Notes: a model not told the origin generated them from the sequence alone. 64,000 nt of DNA from Bombyx mori (GCF_030269925.1 NC_085128.1:4776501-4840500), one strand, 5' to 3'. Positions 12,241-23,490 are shown, counted from the first letter of the stretch. Translations and numbers: made by a program.

Positions 12241-15200
12241 CTATAGAAGTAAAAAAATCTGAAATTAGTAACTATAAATCCTGTTCGAATCGGAATATAC
12301 AAGTCTAAAGAGATTGCTCCTGTAAACGATAATTGAATTTCGCCCACTGAGTACACTCGCCGGATCTTCTCAGTGGGTCGCGATTCCGCTCCGGTGGTAG
12401 ATCCTCAGAAGCACTGCTCTTGCTAGGGCTTATTAGGAAACTCTCTCAGGTTGAGCCTGTGAGCTCACCTACTGGGCCAGGCGTGGCTCGAGCCTCTTGG
12501 GGTACCAGTGAATAGGAAGGGAAAAAATTAATATAATGTTCAATCAAGTTATATTCAAGGTTTTATAGACATAAATACATCTGGTAGATTTTTTCAACGA
12601 GTTCACTGCCTCCCTACTGCGAGGTGTTTATCGGAGCACAAGACATTGCAAACAAGAGGTCGCAATGGCAATTGTAATCGCCGATGACAGGGCGCATAAA
12701 GATTATTTCGCCATTATTTCACAACCCATAACCACTTCGGAGAAATAGCCAAAACATTGGTACCTACTAACCGAGTTCACAATATGCTACCAATAATACA
12801 AGATGTTCTCTGACTTCATCGCCATTCTCCAATGGGCGTGACCGATAGCGAGATGTTCTCATTATGCATCCCTTCCATAAATCCTTCTTAAATATATTAA
12901 TAAACGTAATTATACTATAAATTATACAGATTATTTCGATGCTCGAAGTATCAAATTTAATTACATATATGGCAATACTGTCCTACCATTTAAGCCGATA
13001 CGCTTAATTTATTCGCGGCAGCAATAAGCAAAATGGCGTTTACCTACTTGTACGTACATATTCTTGAAAAAATTTATTGCGGTTTGATGTTTTTATGACA
13101 CGCCATTTGCAAATAACATATTATCGTATTATAAATATTGGTTTCCTTTAATATGTGTATTGTGGTGTATTTATATGTATATTTAGGTGTATTTAAATGA
13201 CCTTTTCGATAACTGGAACAATTTCTTTAAACTCTTCTTAAACGGCTCTATGCTACCATCGGATCGGAATCGCGGCAGCTGAGAAGATCCGGCGAGAAAC
13301 TGAGGTAGTTGTGTCTATGGGCTAGTCCGCACGTCCAACTCTTCGTCATAGTCGATGAGTTCGAGGAGTACGGTGACCTGCGCTTGAAGATACTAAAAGC
13401 TCTAAAAGCACTCTTACCTAGCTAGGTACCTATGCCCTGCCTATTTCTGCTGTGAAGCAGGAATGCGTTTCGGTTTGAAGGGTGGGGCAACCGTTGTAGC
13501 TATACTGAACTTAGAACTTAGATCTCAAGGTGAGGGCGGTATTTACGTTATAGATGTCCATGGGCTCCGGTAACCACTCAACACCCATCAGAAATAAAAC
13601 AAAAAAAACATGTTTTGGGAGACGAGAGCTTTGCTTTGCCCCGTCGCCTGGGTCATATGTGTAGTATGTAGTTAGCGGTGCCCACGATAAGAGGGTTACA
13701 AGACCATCCACTGTGGCAGTGATAAATAAAAAAACAAATATTTAATCTCTTTTTCTCTCTGTGTAGCCTTACGTTTCTCATTCTCTTGTCGTTTTAATTA
13801 TACGTACACTCTTCTGCAGCTTGGCTTCAATCAGAGCTCGATTCAATTCTTCTAGGGTGAGACAGTGTAGGCCCTCGTTAGAAGGGGCTGCGTCGTCGCT
13901 TGTAGCTGACTGCGCCGAGGAAGTTGACGATGGCATCTCTTCCGTTAGGGCAGAGTCACGTGTGGGCGGAGACTGGAGAGGAGTTTCCGTTGTCTCCTGG
14001 GGCAATACATGAAATGAAGATATTAGAGTAGAATAAGGTCTATTGTACACAAAAAACTTAACTCATTGCTGAAGTCCATGAGCGACGGTAACCACTCACC
14101 ATCAGGTGGGCCGTATGCTCGTCTGCCTACAAGGGCAATAAAAAAAAAAAATTTTAGCGATATTATGCCTTATCCCATTCCCTTTGAGATGAGAATTGAG
14201 CGAAAAGAATGACTGAACACAAGAGACGTAGACAAACTGTTGATTATCATGTGACGATCAATAGATAAGCGTTTTTTTTTACGGATGTTATAAATCAATG
14301 GAATTTAAATCAAATCGAATCTTACCTGAGATGAATCAGATGGTTTTTCTTGGGAGTCGCTGGAGCTGTCGACGCTCGTGTTGAACAGCATCGTTTCGTG
14401 CTCGTGAATGGTCGCCAATTCGCCATTAGTGCTGCCAATCAGCTGTGAATTGTGACGGAAAATTTTATTCATCATTGATTGAGTATAATAAATAAAATAA
14501 AACACCAAAAATGTTCTAATTCACTTTTTAATGAGAGCGTTGCGTTTCCATCATCACGATGATGATGATCTCAGCCTATAGCTGTCCTCTGCTTAACATA
14601 GGCCTTTTCAATTGATCTCCAGTGCGGCCGGTTCATTGCCTCCTACATCCTACGTGACCCAGCCATTTTCATTAGGTCGTCAGTCCATCTGTTATGTGGC
14701 CGTCGCGCACTGTCTGCCACTCAACGATTCTTCTGCCTCATCGGCCGTCCAATTCGCTAAAAATCGTAATTCTATTTCTTTAAGCCCAAAAAGGGACTAA
14801 TTTCAATTTTCAGTTAGTTCAGACATAATAATTATATTACTGGTGGTTGGGCCTATTATGAGACGTACGATTTGGTACCAAAGCCTCAGTTATTACAATT
14901 CTAAATACTAATTAACTTTTGTTTGCCTTTTCTTAGTGGAACAGCAGTCAGGGTTTCTAATTGTTAGATCAACAAGGCGATGTTGACACTTCTATCTTTG
15001 AACCTCAAAGAAGGTGGCGGTATTAGGATGGAGGTGTCATATACTATGTGGGGGTTAAATTCTCTTATTGAACAAAGAAACCACATCTTGGCGCACTTGG
15101 TGCTAAACGGCTATCGAAGTATTTAGAAGTCACAAAGTTAATGTCACCACCCCAAAAACGAATAGGAAAAAAAAAACCTCACTTCAGAAACAGATAGGAC

Positions 15201-18200
15201 CGCCAATTCCATCATTTTTCGCTACGTCTACCAATATAATAAGTGTAATTAAACAGAAGTCTGAATACTGGTGGTAGGACCTCTTGTGTGTCCGCGCGGA
15301 TAGGTACCACCATCCTGCCTATTTCTGCCATGAAACAGTAATGCGTTTCGGTTTAAAGGACAGGGCAGCCGTTGTAACTATACTTGAGACCTTAGAACTG
15401 ATATCTGAAGGTGGGTGGCGCATTTACGTCGTAGATATCTATGGGCTCCAGTAACAACCTAACACTAGGTGGTCTGTGAGCTCGTCCACCCATCTAAGCA
15501 ATCACTACATAGTATAAAACAAAGTCACTTTCTCTGTCCCTATATTCCTATGTATGCTTTTAAGATTTATCTTTAAAACTACGCAACGGATTTTGATGCG
15601 GTTTTTTTTAATAGATGGAGTGATTGAAGAGGATGGTTTATATGTATAGTAACATCCATTAAATAGTGGAGATATCAATAATAAATTACAGTTTCCGAAG
15701 CGAAACGAGGGCGGGTCGCCAGTAAAAAATAAAATAAATAAAAAAGTCACCGCATCGGATCTAGGTGAGGCGAGTACTCTTTTCACGGCTCTGTAACGTT
15801 CGTAGAGGTGTCTGGCGGCACCGCGCTCTGCGGAGTGCGCGGGGGGCCGGCCGCGCGCCGCTTCCAGCCGGAGCAGCACGCGCTGCACGCACAGCTTCTC
15901 GGCGGCCATCTGCGCTGACGACCAACTGCTCTCTGGGATAGTCGAGCGACCTCCGGCTTGACGGCAACCTTCCAACCACTGTATGAAAAGGAAGCGTTTA
16001 CAAAATTACTTAACGAATACTCCAGTGCTGCTTTACGTGTACGAAGAGGCCAGTGTGTCTAGTGCATTTATTTTGCACTAGCCCCTGCAAACTATCATAA
16101 GCTTAACAAGTCATTCCACCCCTTCTAATTCACACATTTAAATGAGATACCGTATGTTTCTTCTCTACCTATTCGCTCGGACGTGATAAGCTCACGGGCC
16201 AACCTGAGAGAATTCGGTAACACTAGCCCTAGCAAGAGTAGTGCTTCGCAGAATCTACCGCCAGATCGGAATCGCGACCCTCTGAGAAGATCCGGTGAGA
16301 AAGTCAGTAAGCTGAAATGTCTATGGGTCTAAGTGTCTATGGGTTAGTTCGCTCGTCCAACTCTTCGTCGATACCGTATAAATACAGATATACTTGTACG
16401 GTCATACATACATGACGTATACTTAGCTATATACCAAAAGAAACACTTGATAGAGACAAAAAACCTTATCATGTGGATTTTAAATTACCAGCAGATCTTA
16501 CCTCTTCGATATCCTTAACGATTTCTGACATTGGCTTATCGCCTTGCAGACAAATCTCCAATTTTTCATCTCTTTCCTTCTGCAGCTTCGCAGCTTGAAC
16601 CTTCAGGGCGTATTCGACGGGATCCGTCTTGATAGATCGTTTCTCCGCCTGCAGTTGGCGTAGGCTTTCGTACATTCGGGTGAGCTGTACATCGGTAATC
16701 CGGTCGCTCGGGGCGATCGCGTGTCCGTGCAATGTCTCATAGTCAGTTTCGTATTTTGCAATATTCTTTTTGAGAATATGAATCTAAAAGTAAAGTTTAT
16801 AATAAAATATATGCATAGTAATTGTATCTATCTTATATCACGCTATGAGAAAAAAAAAAGGATCACGGCAGCTTAGAGAAGCTAATGGTGACTGGCAAGG
16901 TGAACGGAAGAAGACCACGAGGTAGAGGCCCGACACGTTGGACTGACCAGATCCGCATTACCCTCGACACCACAGTTCACGATGCTCTACACTCGGCGGC
17001 AGATAGAGGCAAATGGCGTGGAATGGTCCGCAATAAACTCTTATTGCTTGGAGGTGGTCAAGACCCTCAGGATTGAGGAAACTGAAGCAAGAAGAAGAGA
17101 AAAAGAGAAGTGAGTATTGAGATGACGGCTGATAGAGGAGAATGGAATAGAAAAAATCGGTGTGCCGACCTCATCTAGTGGGATAAGGTAGAGACAAAGA
17201 AGAAGAAGGTATCGAAATTAATGTTAAAAATCACAGGGATTAATATAGTCAGATTTTGGAAAGTATACACAAATATAGATAAGAATATAATGGTTGGACT
17301 CGTTAGACCATTTCTTGAACATCATTGTGGCTATTAGTTTTAAATACTGTGCATAAAGCAGGAAAAGGTGTTACGATTGGGTTTTTTTGTTGTTATTAAA
17401 TAACGAAAAAAGGTTGATTGATCAAAAGTCTGCGCTATATCTATAGAGAAATCGGTGGACCCAAATATGTTTCACAATTACTCTATGTTACAATCCTCCA
17501 AGGGAGGTGTAAGTTTATTCATATTGATACCGGGAAAAAACGGAATCACATTTAAACGCCTATCTAGTATGTAATGGAGACTCCATTACAGAGCTTGTGT
17601 TCACCAACTTTAGGACGTTCTATTAACTTGAAATTTTGTAAATCAAAGGCTGGTTTTGTAACTTTGCTCTCATATCCGGACGGGATAACGAAGGAGGTTT
17701 TAATTTTGAGTCGATATGCTATTAAAGCGCAAACGAAAAAAATAATTCAACTTTTTTTAAAAAAAAAAAAATTCAACTTTTTTTTTACATAACTACTTAA
17801 ATGGGCAGTGGTATTAAAATACTATTCAAAGTTTGCGTTTGCAATGTTAACGGGTAGGTGAGCTCTCGAGACTCAAACCAGGAGGTGTTGCTAATACTGG
17901 CCCTAGCAAGAGCAGTACTTCGCAGAATCTACCAGCGGATCGGAAACGCGAACCACTGAGAAGATCCAGCAAGGAACTCACTGGGGACGCGCTGTGACTC
18001 AGTACGCGTAGTATAGAAGTCTTTTTATTTATTGCTTAGATGGGTGGACGAGCTCACAGCCCACCTCGTGTTAAGTGGTTACTGGAGCCCATAGACATCT
18101 ACAACGTAAACGCGCCACCCACCTTGAGATATAAGTTCTAAGATCTCAATATAGTTACAACGGCTGCCCTACCCTTCAGAGCGAAACACATTACTGCTTC

Positions 18201-21200
18201 ACGGCAGATATAGGTAAGGCGGTGGTACCTACCCGCGCGGACTCACAAGAGGTCCTACCACCAGTAAATCATCAAGTCATACCTTCTTACTGATTTTCTC
18301 CAGCCTTCGATCAGGGCAGGGCTGATCTAGGCGAGTGCTGTTGAGGGGTGCTGCACTGCGCTCGTGTTGACGGGCACGTTCTGCCGCATCCCCAGCGCTA
18401 TCCTCGCATATAGTGCCTCTTGTGCGACCAGCCTGCCGGTGGAGTGCGGCCGCGTCTAAAGTCTCCGGCTCATCGCTTACTAGAAATACACGGTAAATTA
18501 TTAGTGATTAGATTCCTGTATCACTACATAGTATAAAACAAAGTCGCTTTCTCTGTCCCTATATCGCTATGTATGCTTAAATCTTTAAAACTACGCAACG
18601 GATTTTGATGCGGATTTTTTTTATAGATAGAGTGATTGAAGAGGAAGGTTTACATGTATAATAGCATCCATTAAATAGTGGAGGAATCAATAATAAATTA
18701 CAGTTTCTGAAGCGAAGCGAGGGTGGGTCGCTAGTGTTGTACAAAATGTAAAATTTTCCACTGAGTTTCTCGCCGTTCTCGTCTCAGTGGGTCGCGTTTC
18801 CGATCCGGTGGTAGATTCTGCGAAGCACGTACCTTGCTAGGGTTCGTGTTAGCAACGTCGTCAGGTTTGAGCCCCGTGAGCTCACCTACATGTTAGGGCG
18901 AAGCTGAAATAGCCTCTCAAGGCTATCAGCATAGGTAAAAAAAAAAAGTAAATTTTGTGGAATGAGTAAACGTCTTTAGGGCAAAAACAGTAACGATGTT
19001 TATTATTCACTGGCGTGTATGTACTTACCCTAATCACTGTCATCTTTAGAGTTAGATTGATTTTGTTAATTTCATATTTTGTTTTGAATACAGAAAACTA
19101 TTTTGAATTTATTTATTGATAACAGTTTGTCACTAGCTACTTAGCGAAAAAAAAAAGATGTTCGATTAACAAACAGAGAATACGGTACTTAACAGTTTTA
19201 TCTTCGCCTATTTTTATCTAGATTTATCGCCTCTGGTCACACTAGATTCAAATAGTTGATGTAAATGTTCATAAAAAGATACGTCTCGTTAATAACAGAA
19301 TGGAAAGGTAGCTTACGATGTGGTTTTTGTATAACAACGTAGTCGTAATTGGACGGGGTGGTGCATCTGATTTCTTCTGTAGTTGTGAAGCATTCGTTTT
19401 CTTTAGGTTGTTTGGATATGCGGGACGGAGCACGGCGGCGTTTGCCACCGTACTGCGGACGGCGCGCTCGCGATAATCTCTCTGCTCGACGTTCAGACTG
19501 TAATGCCAACATATTTTTTTTATTGCTTAGATGGGTGGACGAGCTCACAGCCCACCTGGTGTTAAGTGGTTACTGGAGCCCATAGACATTTACAACGCAA
19601 ATGCGCCACCCACCTTGAGATATAAGTTCTAAGGTCTCAGTATAGTCCCAACGGCTGCCCCACCCTTCAAGCCAAAACGCATTATTGCTTCACGGCAGAA
19701 ATAGGCGGGGTGGTGGTACCTACCCGTGCGGACTCACATGAGGTCCTACCACTAGTAAATTGCTTCACGGCAGAAATAGGCAAGGTGGTGGTACCTACCC
19801 GTGTGGACTCACGTGAGGTCCTACCACCAGTAAGCATGAGGTCCTTCCACCAGTAAACATGAGGTGCTACCACCAGTAAAAAATATTCTAACAAAAAAAT
19901 ACATTTATTAAAAAAAAATCATTTTTCCCTTAATCTATGTTTAATTATCTATCTGTTTCAATATATGGTATTTAAAAAGGAAAAATCATGCATTTAAGGG
20001 TTAACTCAATTGCAAGCTACGAACGAATCCAATGTAATGAATTTGACGATCGATAGCTCTCGATAGATATATGTAGCATGAACGCTAAAAATAAAAAGGA
20101 TATTTAAAAAAACGTATAAAACACTTGTTAATAGTAAGCCCAGCTACAAGTTTTAGTGACCTTTCTGGTTCCCTAGCTTGGTTGGGATAATTGTCCCAAA
20201 TTTGTAATATAGGTAATCGGTTAATTTAAATTATGTATCGGTAATTTTCAAGATTCATTGAAATTAATAAAAAATTACCAATAGGTATATTCGTTACGTT
20301 ACGTTGATAAATAGATATATAGATACAGTACAAGCTTATATAAGTACGTTAAAATTAATTAAATCTTTAACTAAAGCAAATAAGTGGTAAGCACATCGCT
20401 TATTCATTAATTTCATCTATTTGGGGCTTAGAAGCAGGAATAAAATCTTGAATCCAATTTTAAGTCTTACTTTAATTGATATTAATCAAAGACCTATCAA
20501 GTTACCGTTTAATATACAGAAAGTCAAAGCCATTATTTTATAAATATCTTCAGTATTCTATACTACATTCTATATTACATTCTTTGTGCAGCACACATTT
20601 GTCAAGTTTTGTCAGCACCAAATTGACGTAAATGTACCAATATTGTTTTGATGCTAACATTAAAAGTTGCTACCAACTCAGCGATAGCTTGAGTATCGTC
20701 AATTTCTACTGTCACCGTTATTTCGTCCACTTTGACTTTCGTTTTCGAGCGACTACGCGGTTTTTTTTAAATTCCTTTTCGGCAGCGTTGAAACCAAGTG
20801 TGTTCGTTTGTGTGTGGCTCCATTCAAGTCATAAATTAGCCTTTGCTCGCCCACCTGTCCTGGTGAAACTGGAAATGACTCCGGGCCAACAGTAATCCTT
20901 CCTTCATAAAAAAAAAGAAATCAAGTCATAAATGTTTGAGCCGTCTGTGCGGTATTGCCAGCGCGACGGAGCTCGTACTCCTTGATTAGGTCCTCGTATT
21001 TTTATACTGATGTAAAAGATACAAATGTAGTTAAAACCAAACACTAATCAATAAACAAATGAGTGAACAGGAACATAGAATACCGTATTTTAAAAATAAT
21101 ATTCATTTGAATTTAGAGTCTATTACCAGCCATACATAAATTAGGTACATTTCAAATGGCCAGTATTGTAAAACGGCAACTTTATAGGTTTATGTGCATA

Positions 21201-22933
21201 CTCTTCTATCTTTCAAGCCCCATACTCTATAAATTAAAAACCTTGAATGTGCTAGCGTAAAGGGATTTGGGGGAAATTAAAAATTTACTTCGCTTAATAA
21301 AATGCATACCTCAAGCCTGTTAAAGTCGTGTAGGGGCGGCGGAGGCGGTGGTGGGGGCGTTCTTTCCTCGCTATGAGGTCTTCGTTCTTTTCTTTCGTGC
21401 GCGCATCCAGAGTCGCGTCTCTCGCGACGCTTGCGAGCCTCTCGTTCGCATTCAGGCGCCGCCATATTATCCTCTGGTTCCTTCTCTTGCTCCCGGCCCC
21501 TTTCGCAGCACTGTGTACGCCAGCCCAGGCCAGAGATTACTACAGGCCGCTCGCTTGAGCACTGGTTTTCGTTTCCGTAACCCTAATTTTAGTATGTAAT
21601 GTTAATGTGTCGTGTGCAGATACTGATGTGCTTACCTACATGTATGTGATACACGATTGTTCTGGTATGGTGAAAATCTACTTAAGATACGGGCAGAGGC
21701 GCATTATTCGTAAGGCAAACTGGGCACGTGCCTAGGGGCGTGTAGTTACAAGGGGCGCGCGAGCTCAGAAATTTTAAATAAATAAAGAAAATAACATATC
21801 GACGATTAAGAACTAAATGCTGATCTATAATCTAAATCTATAAAAGATTATATTGCACAAGTATCGATATACTCGTATGATGCAATATTGCGGGTTTGTT
21901 TGTATTTCATTCGCGCATTAGCGTAAGTGCAAGGGTCCTTGTCTACTAAAGTCTAGGGTTTGATGATACAACGTCATCGTAATTGCAAAAATAAGGAGTT
22001 AAAATTTATAGTATTATGATGGCCATTTATGGCCGGTACAGAGGCGCCGATGAAGCGATTGCCTAGGGCGCTCTGGACCATTAATCCGCCACTAGACGCG
22101 GGTATAGAAACGTTGAGGCCAATTGTGAAACTTTTTAAATCAAGTACCCATTGAGTTTAATGCGAGTTTTTAAAGTTCTCGGTAACCTAAAAGTTGACGC
22201 AAATTTTGCAATGTATGCAAGTTGGAACGTTTGCCTACGTTTGCCGCTAGGGGCGCGTTGAGTTAACTTTTACGCTGTCGAGAACGTTACTCGCGCTAAG
22301 CATACAGTCTAAGAGATGTCCTTTCAGTTAAGCTCTTTTTTCCCCTTGAAATAAATTAAGTTAATGTTATGAAATTTAAGACTGTCAAAAATCAGCGTGC
22401 TTCAATGGTTGTGATCTTAACTGTTTTGTGTGTTTCTAAATTAATCTACAGTTTGCCGACTATGAAGAAACTAACTGATTTACGTTACTAGGCGTTATGC
22501 TATGTCAAATGTTTTCTATTACATAAATGGCCATGAAAATTGTGATAGAATCAGTCGTGGCCTTAAGCGGCTATAACCAAACTTTAAATTGATCAAGCAA
22601 CTTTTGTATCGCTCTGATTTTATGGCAAATATTGTAAAATCTGGTTTCGAGGATAGCTAAACGAAGTCATGCATATCTTTATTCTTAAAATAAACTATAC
22701 GCAGTTATTATGAATAATCTTTGAAATCGGTTCAGCTATTCTCAATGCCTTTGGAGCAAATTTTTATTTACGAAAGTGAATCACATATTGATTTAAAAAA
22801 AATCTATTATATTAATCTCAATGCATGAAATAATACTTTTTAATACGTTTGAATTATATATTTTTCGATCTCTCATTAACTGTTACAAAGCCCCTTTATT
22901 TGAAAATACCTGAATTATATCCAAACGAACCAT
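12061..22933 (-). CDS. FAM13A-like: FAM13 homologue (FAM13A/B-like, without RhoGAP domain in the visible part)
   Basis: Nine minus-strand coding exons: 22910-22933, 21310-21510, 19317-19497, 18283-18479, 16502-16783, 15751-15978, 14326-14442, 13808-13996 and 12061-12240. Every junction is GT/AG and in phase, and they sum to 1599 nt (532 residues plus stop). The diagnostic FAM13 C-terminal blocks occur in order: IHILKKNIAKYETDYE...LHG (coiled coil 1, about residues 202-225), CVQRVLLRLE...GRP then LYERYRAVKRVL (exon 6), LTLEELNRALIEAKLQK (exon 8), and RRSIKEYEISFE...YKAIKARIKLLNALI (last exon). Vertebrate FAM13A is a cytoplasmic/nuclear scaffold implicated in Wnt and lipid signalling; its function in insects is not shown here. 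The basic, proline-rich N-terminal third is poorly conserved, so exons 1-2 are the least certain. Introns are full of SINEs, LINE tails and Helitrons. Confidence 0.82.
12342..12513 (+). mobile_element. Jockey-clade LINE tail
   Basis: cccactgagtacactcgccg ... gaagcactgctcttgctagg ... ggtaccagtgaat; lies just upstream of the FAM13 last-exon acceptor. Confidence 0.55.
13243..13420 (-). mobile_element. Jockey-clade LINE tail, diverged
   Basis: ctaccatcggatcggaatcg ... gagaagatccggcgagaaac ... tcgtccaactcttcg order, reversed. Confidence 0.5.
13425..13585 (+). mobile_element. SINE fragment 3' of FAM13 exon 8
   Basis: ggtacctatgccctgcctat to ggtaaccactcaacacc; diverged, tail missing. Confidence 0.55.
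13808..13996 (-). CDS. FAM13A-like: FAM13 homologue, exon 8
   Basis: 63 codons, ETTETPLQSPPTRD to EAKLQKS. The donor was chosen at GTACGT (13802-13807), because reading on to a later GTAAGG meets an in-frame stop. LTLEELNRALIEAKL corresponds to the human IPELLEHLQEMREEK helix. Confidence 0.7.
14066..14152 (+). mobile_element. LINE tail, third family (gcgacggtaacc type)
   Basis: ctgaagtccatgagcgacgg to ctgcctacaagggcaat plus A run. Confidence 0.55.
14326..14442 (-). CDS. FAM13A-like: FAM13 homologue, exon 7
   Basis: 39 codons, LIGSTNGELATIHEHET to SDSSQ, donor GTAAGA. It matches the position of the human IIEGETASFF segment followed by an acidic, serine-rich linker. Confidence 0.72.
14553..14765 (-). 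mobile_element. RTE-type LINE 3' fragment
   Basis: gatgatgatgatctcagccta, tgtcctctgcttaacatagg, then cgtcagtccatctgttatgtgg: the reversed 3' coding end (GRPMRQK...RW.D) and tail common in insects. Confidence 0.55.
15267..15501 (+). mobile_element. SINE body whose tail is split by a Helitron
   Basis: actggtggtaggacctcttg to catctaagcaa; the A-rich tail continues at 15723-15745, after the Helitron, and touches the FAM13 exon 6 donor. Confidence 0.7.
15502..15722 (+). mobile_element. Non-autonomous Helitron (tcactacata type) nested in a SINE tail
   Basis: Starts TCACTACATAGTATAAAAC after A; the end reads gcgggtcgcCAG|T (one change from CTAG). Upstream is a SINE ending ...ctaagca-A; downstream the SINE tail resumes as TAAAAAATAAAATAAAT. 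This is a clean A|T insertion in intron 6 of FAM13. Confidence 0.8.
15751..15978 (-). CDS. FAM13A-like: FAM13 homologue, exon 6 (GRP...LYDRYR block)
   Basis: 76 codons, WLEGCRQAGGRST to PRSDA, donor GTGACT, acceptor ATACAG. ALQ..L..YES..GRP and PLYDRYR..K are hallmark FAM13 motifs, here VQRVLLRLE, GRPP and LYERYRAVKR. The donor abuts the A-rich tail of a SINE. Confidence 0.83.
16185..16372 (-). mobile_element. Jockey-clade LINE tail
   Basis: gataagctcacgggcc ... agcaagagtagtgcttcgcag ... gagaagatccggtgagaaag. Confidence 0.55.
16502..16783 (-). CDS. FAM13A-like: FAM13 homologue, exon 5 (coiled-coil block)
   Basis: 94 codons in phase 0, from IHILKKNIAKYET to KDIEE, donor GTAAGA, acceptor TTTTAG. 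It aligns by recall with the human block beginning IHKKIRHFEE. It contains MYESLRQLQAEKRS and a long charged helix. Confidence 0.8.
16860..17091 (+). mobile_element. RTE/CR1-type LINE C-terminal fragment
   Basis: Open for about 70 codons: EKLMVTGKVNGRRPRGRG, PTRWTDQIR, AADRGKWRGMV, the typical C-terminus of insect endonuclease-reverse transcriptases. In FAM13 intron 4. Confidence 0.65.
17852..18000 (-). mobile_element. Jockey-clade LINE tail
   Basis: ggtaggtgagctctcgagac ... agagcagtacttcgcagaat ... agatccagcaaggaactcac. Confidence 0.55.
18022..18267 (-). mobile_element. SINE body 15 nt inside FAM13 intron 4
   Basis: tttattgcttagatgggtgg to accaccagtaa; sense with the gene, starting 15 nt after the exon 4 donor. 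Confidence 0.7.
18283..18479 (-). CDS. FAM13A-like: FAM13 homologue, exon 4
   Basis: SDEPETLDAAALHRQAGR ... CPDRRLEKISKK, donor GTATGA, acceptor TTTCTAG. It joins directly to IHILKKN of exon 5, reconstituting the start of the first FAM13 coiled-coil block. Confidence 0.72.
18521..18734 (+). mobile_element. Non-autonomous Helitron (tcactacata type)
   Basis: TCACTACATAG ... gggtcgCTAG between A (18520) and T (18735), in intron 3 of FAM13. Confidence 0.8.
18758..18945 (+). mobile_element. Jockey-clade LINE tail
   Basis: ccactgagtttctcgccg ... gtagattctgcgaagcacg ... tagcctctcaaggctatcag and A run. Confidence 0.6.
19317..19497 (-). CDS. FAM13A-like: FAM13 homologue, exon 3
   Basis: SERRAERLSRARRPQYGG to VVIQKPH plus one base, donor GTAAGC, acceptor ATTACAG. 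A SINE tail sits about 15 nt upstream of the acceptor. The one-base overhang fits the two-base start of exon 4. Confidence 0.68.
19513..19878 (-). mobile_element. SINE body with 5' tandem duplications next to the FAM13 exon 3 acceptor
   Basis: Complete body at 19513-19758. The promoter-distal end is then repeated: one 73-bp partial copy and two short units, each ending ccaccagtaa. Its A tail lies about 15 nt before the exon 3 acceptor. Confidence 0.65.
19900..20840. other. AT-rich part of FAM13 intron 2
   Basis: Nothing recognised; a plus-strand ORF at 20632-20895 is partly LINE tail and not a gene. Confidence 0.45.
20845..20918 (+). mobile_element. Last part of a jockey-clade LINE 3' UTR
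   Basis: cctttgctcgcccacctgtcctggtg ... gggccaacagtaatcc and an A run; only the terminal segment is present. Confidence 0.55.
21310..21510 (-). CDS. FAM13A-like: FAM13 homologue, exon 2
   Basis: Reads CCERGREQEKEPEDN, then a run of Arg/Glu and an eight-proline stretch, ending FNRLE at donor GTATGC. Acceptor CACAG at 21511-21512 gives phase 0; a second AG at 21540 is possible. GC-rich relative to its surroundings. Confidence 0.55.
21694..22094. mobile_element. Non-autonomous hAT-like element
   Basis: Ends CAGAGGCGCATTA and TAATCCGCCACTA (inverted, imperfect). Flanking 8-mers gatacggg and gacgcggg are an eroded 8-bp duplication. Interior has gcctagggg motifs near both ends. Confidence 0.5.
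22160..22296. mobile_element. Second, diverged copy of the gtgcgag MITE
   Basis: atgcgagtttttaaagttctcgg ... gcctacgtttgccgctagggg ... gtcgagaacgttactcgcgc followed by TA. Confidence 0.6.
22910..22933 (-). CDS. FAM13A-like: FAM13 homologue, first coding exon (start of translation)
   Basis: The open exon 22910-23002 has acceptor TTATTTCAG and donor GTATTT. Its first ATG (22933) gives MVRLDIIQ, joining in phase 0 to exon 2. Codons upstream of the ATG are also open (NQRKSGENLQ...), so an earlier start in another exon cannot be excluded. Confidence 0.45.
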
Positions 22934-23490
22934 TTTCGGTAACCGGACAGATTTATTTCTCGTTTTTTTTATTTGTAAATTCTCTCCGCTTTTACGTTGG
23001 TTCTGAAATAAATTATTTTTGGAACTAGCGTAAATAAATGAGCATGAGGTCAACGTTGCAGTGTGATACCTATTACTTTTAAATCTGGAATTAAATTTAA
23101 ATAACTAACATCTTTAGGATGGTATTTCTTGACAGCTCCAACTCGTAAAACTGGTGCGAGTAACATGGACGAAACTATGTGTTTTACTGTGTTTTCTAAC
23201 TAAACTAGCTTTATTGCAGCTCTTAATATATAGTTTTATAGATCTAATGTTTGAGAAGAGCATTTCTAAGAAGGGAGCAGTTTAATATAGGTACCAGTAA
23301 CACCATCTGTCGGCAAATAGCAGAAACGGATATCAAAACAACTAGTACTATCGGAAATTTGTAGACAAGTCGTGTCGATTATAAAAGCGTTGCAAAGACG
23401 ACATGAAGTAGTTAATCGGGCTGCTATAACAATATCTACATTTTGATACTAAGTATATATCTGATACTCACAATACAGTATCGCGCAGCG

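Noticed and set aside
12111..12356. 81-codon minus-strand ORF over the last FAM13 exon
   Set aside because: Wrong frame relative to the conserved RRSIKEYE...KAIKARIKLL translation.
15505..15975. 156-codon minus-strand ORF running past the FAM13 exon 6 donor
   Set aside because: The part after the donor is reversed Helitron/SINE sequence; only 15751-15978 is exon.
21348..21599. Plus-strand ORFs opposite the proline-rich FAM13 exon 2
   Set aside because: Antisense shadows; no family features and no splice or promoter context.
23100..23165. Possible extra FAM13 exon (YELELSRNTILKM on the minus strand)
   Set aside because: Acceptor and donor are poor and the phase does not join to the neighbouring exons.
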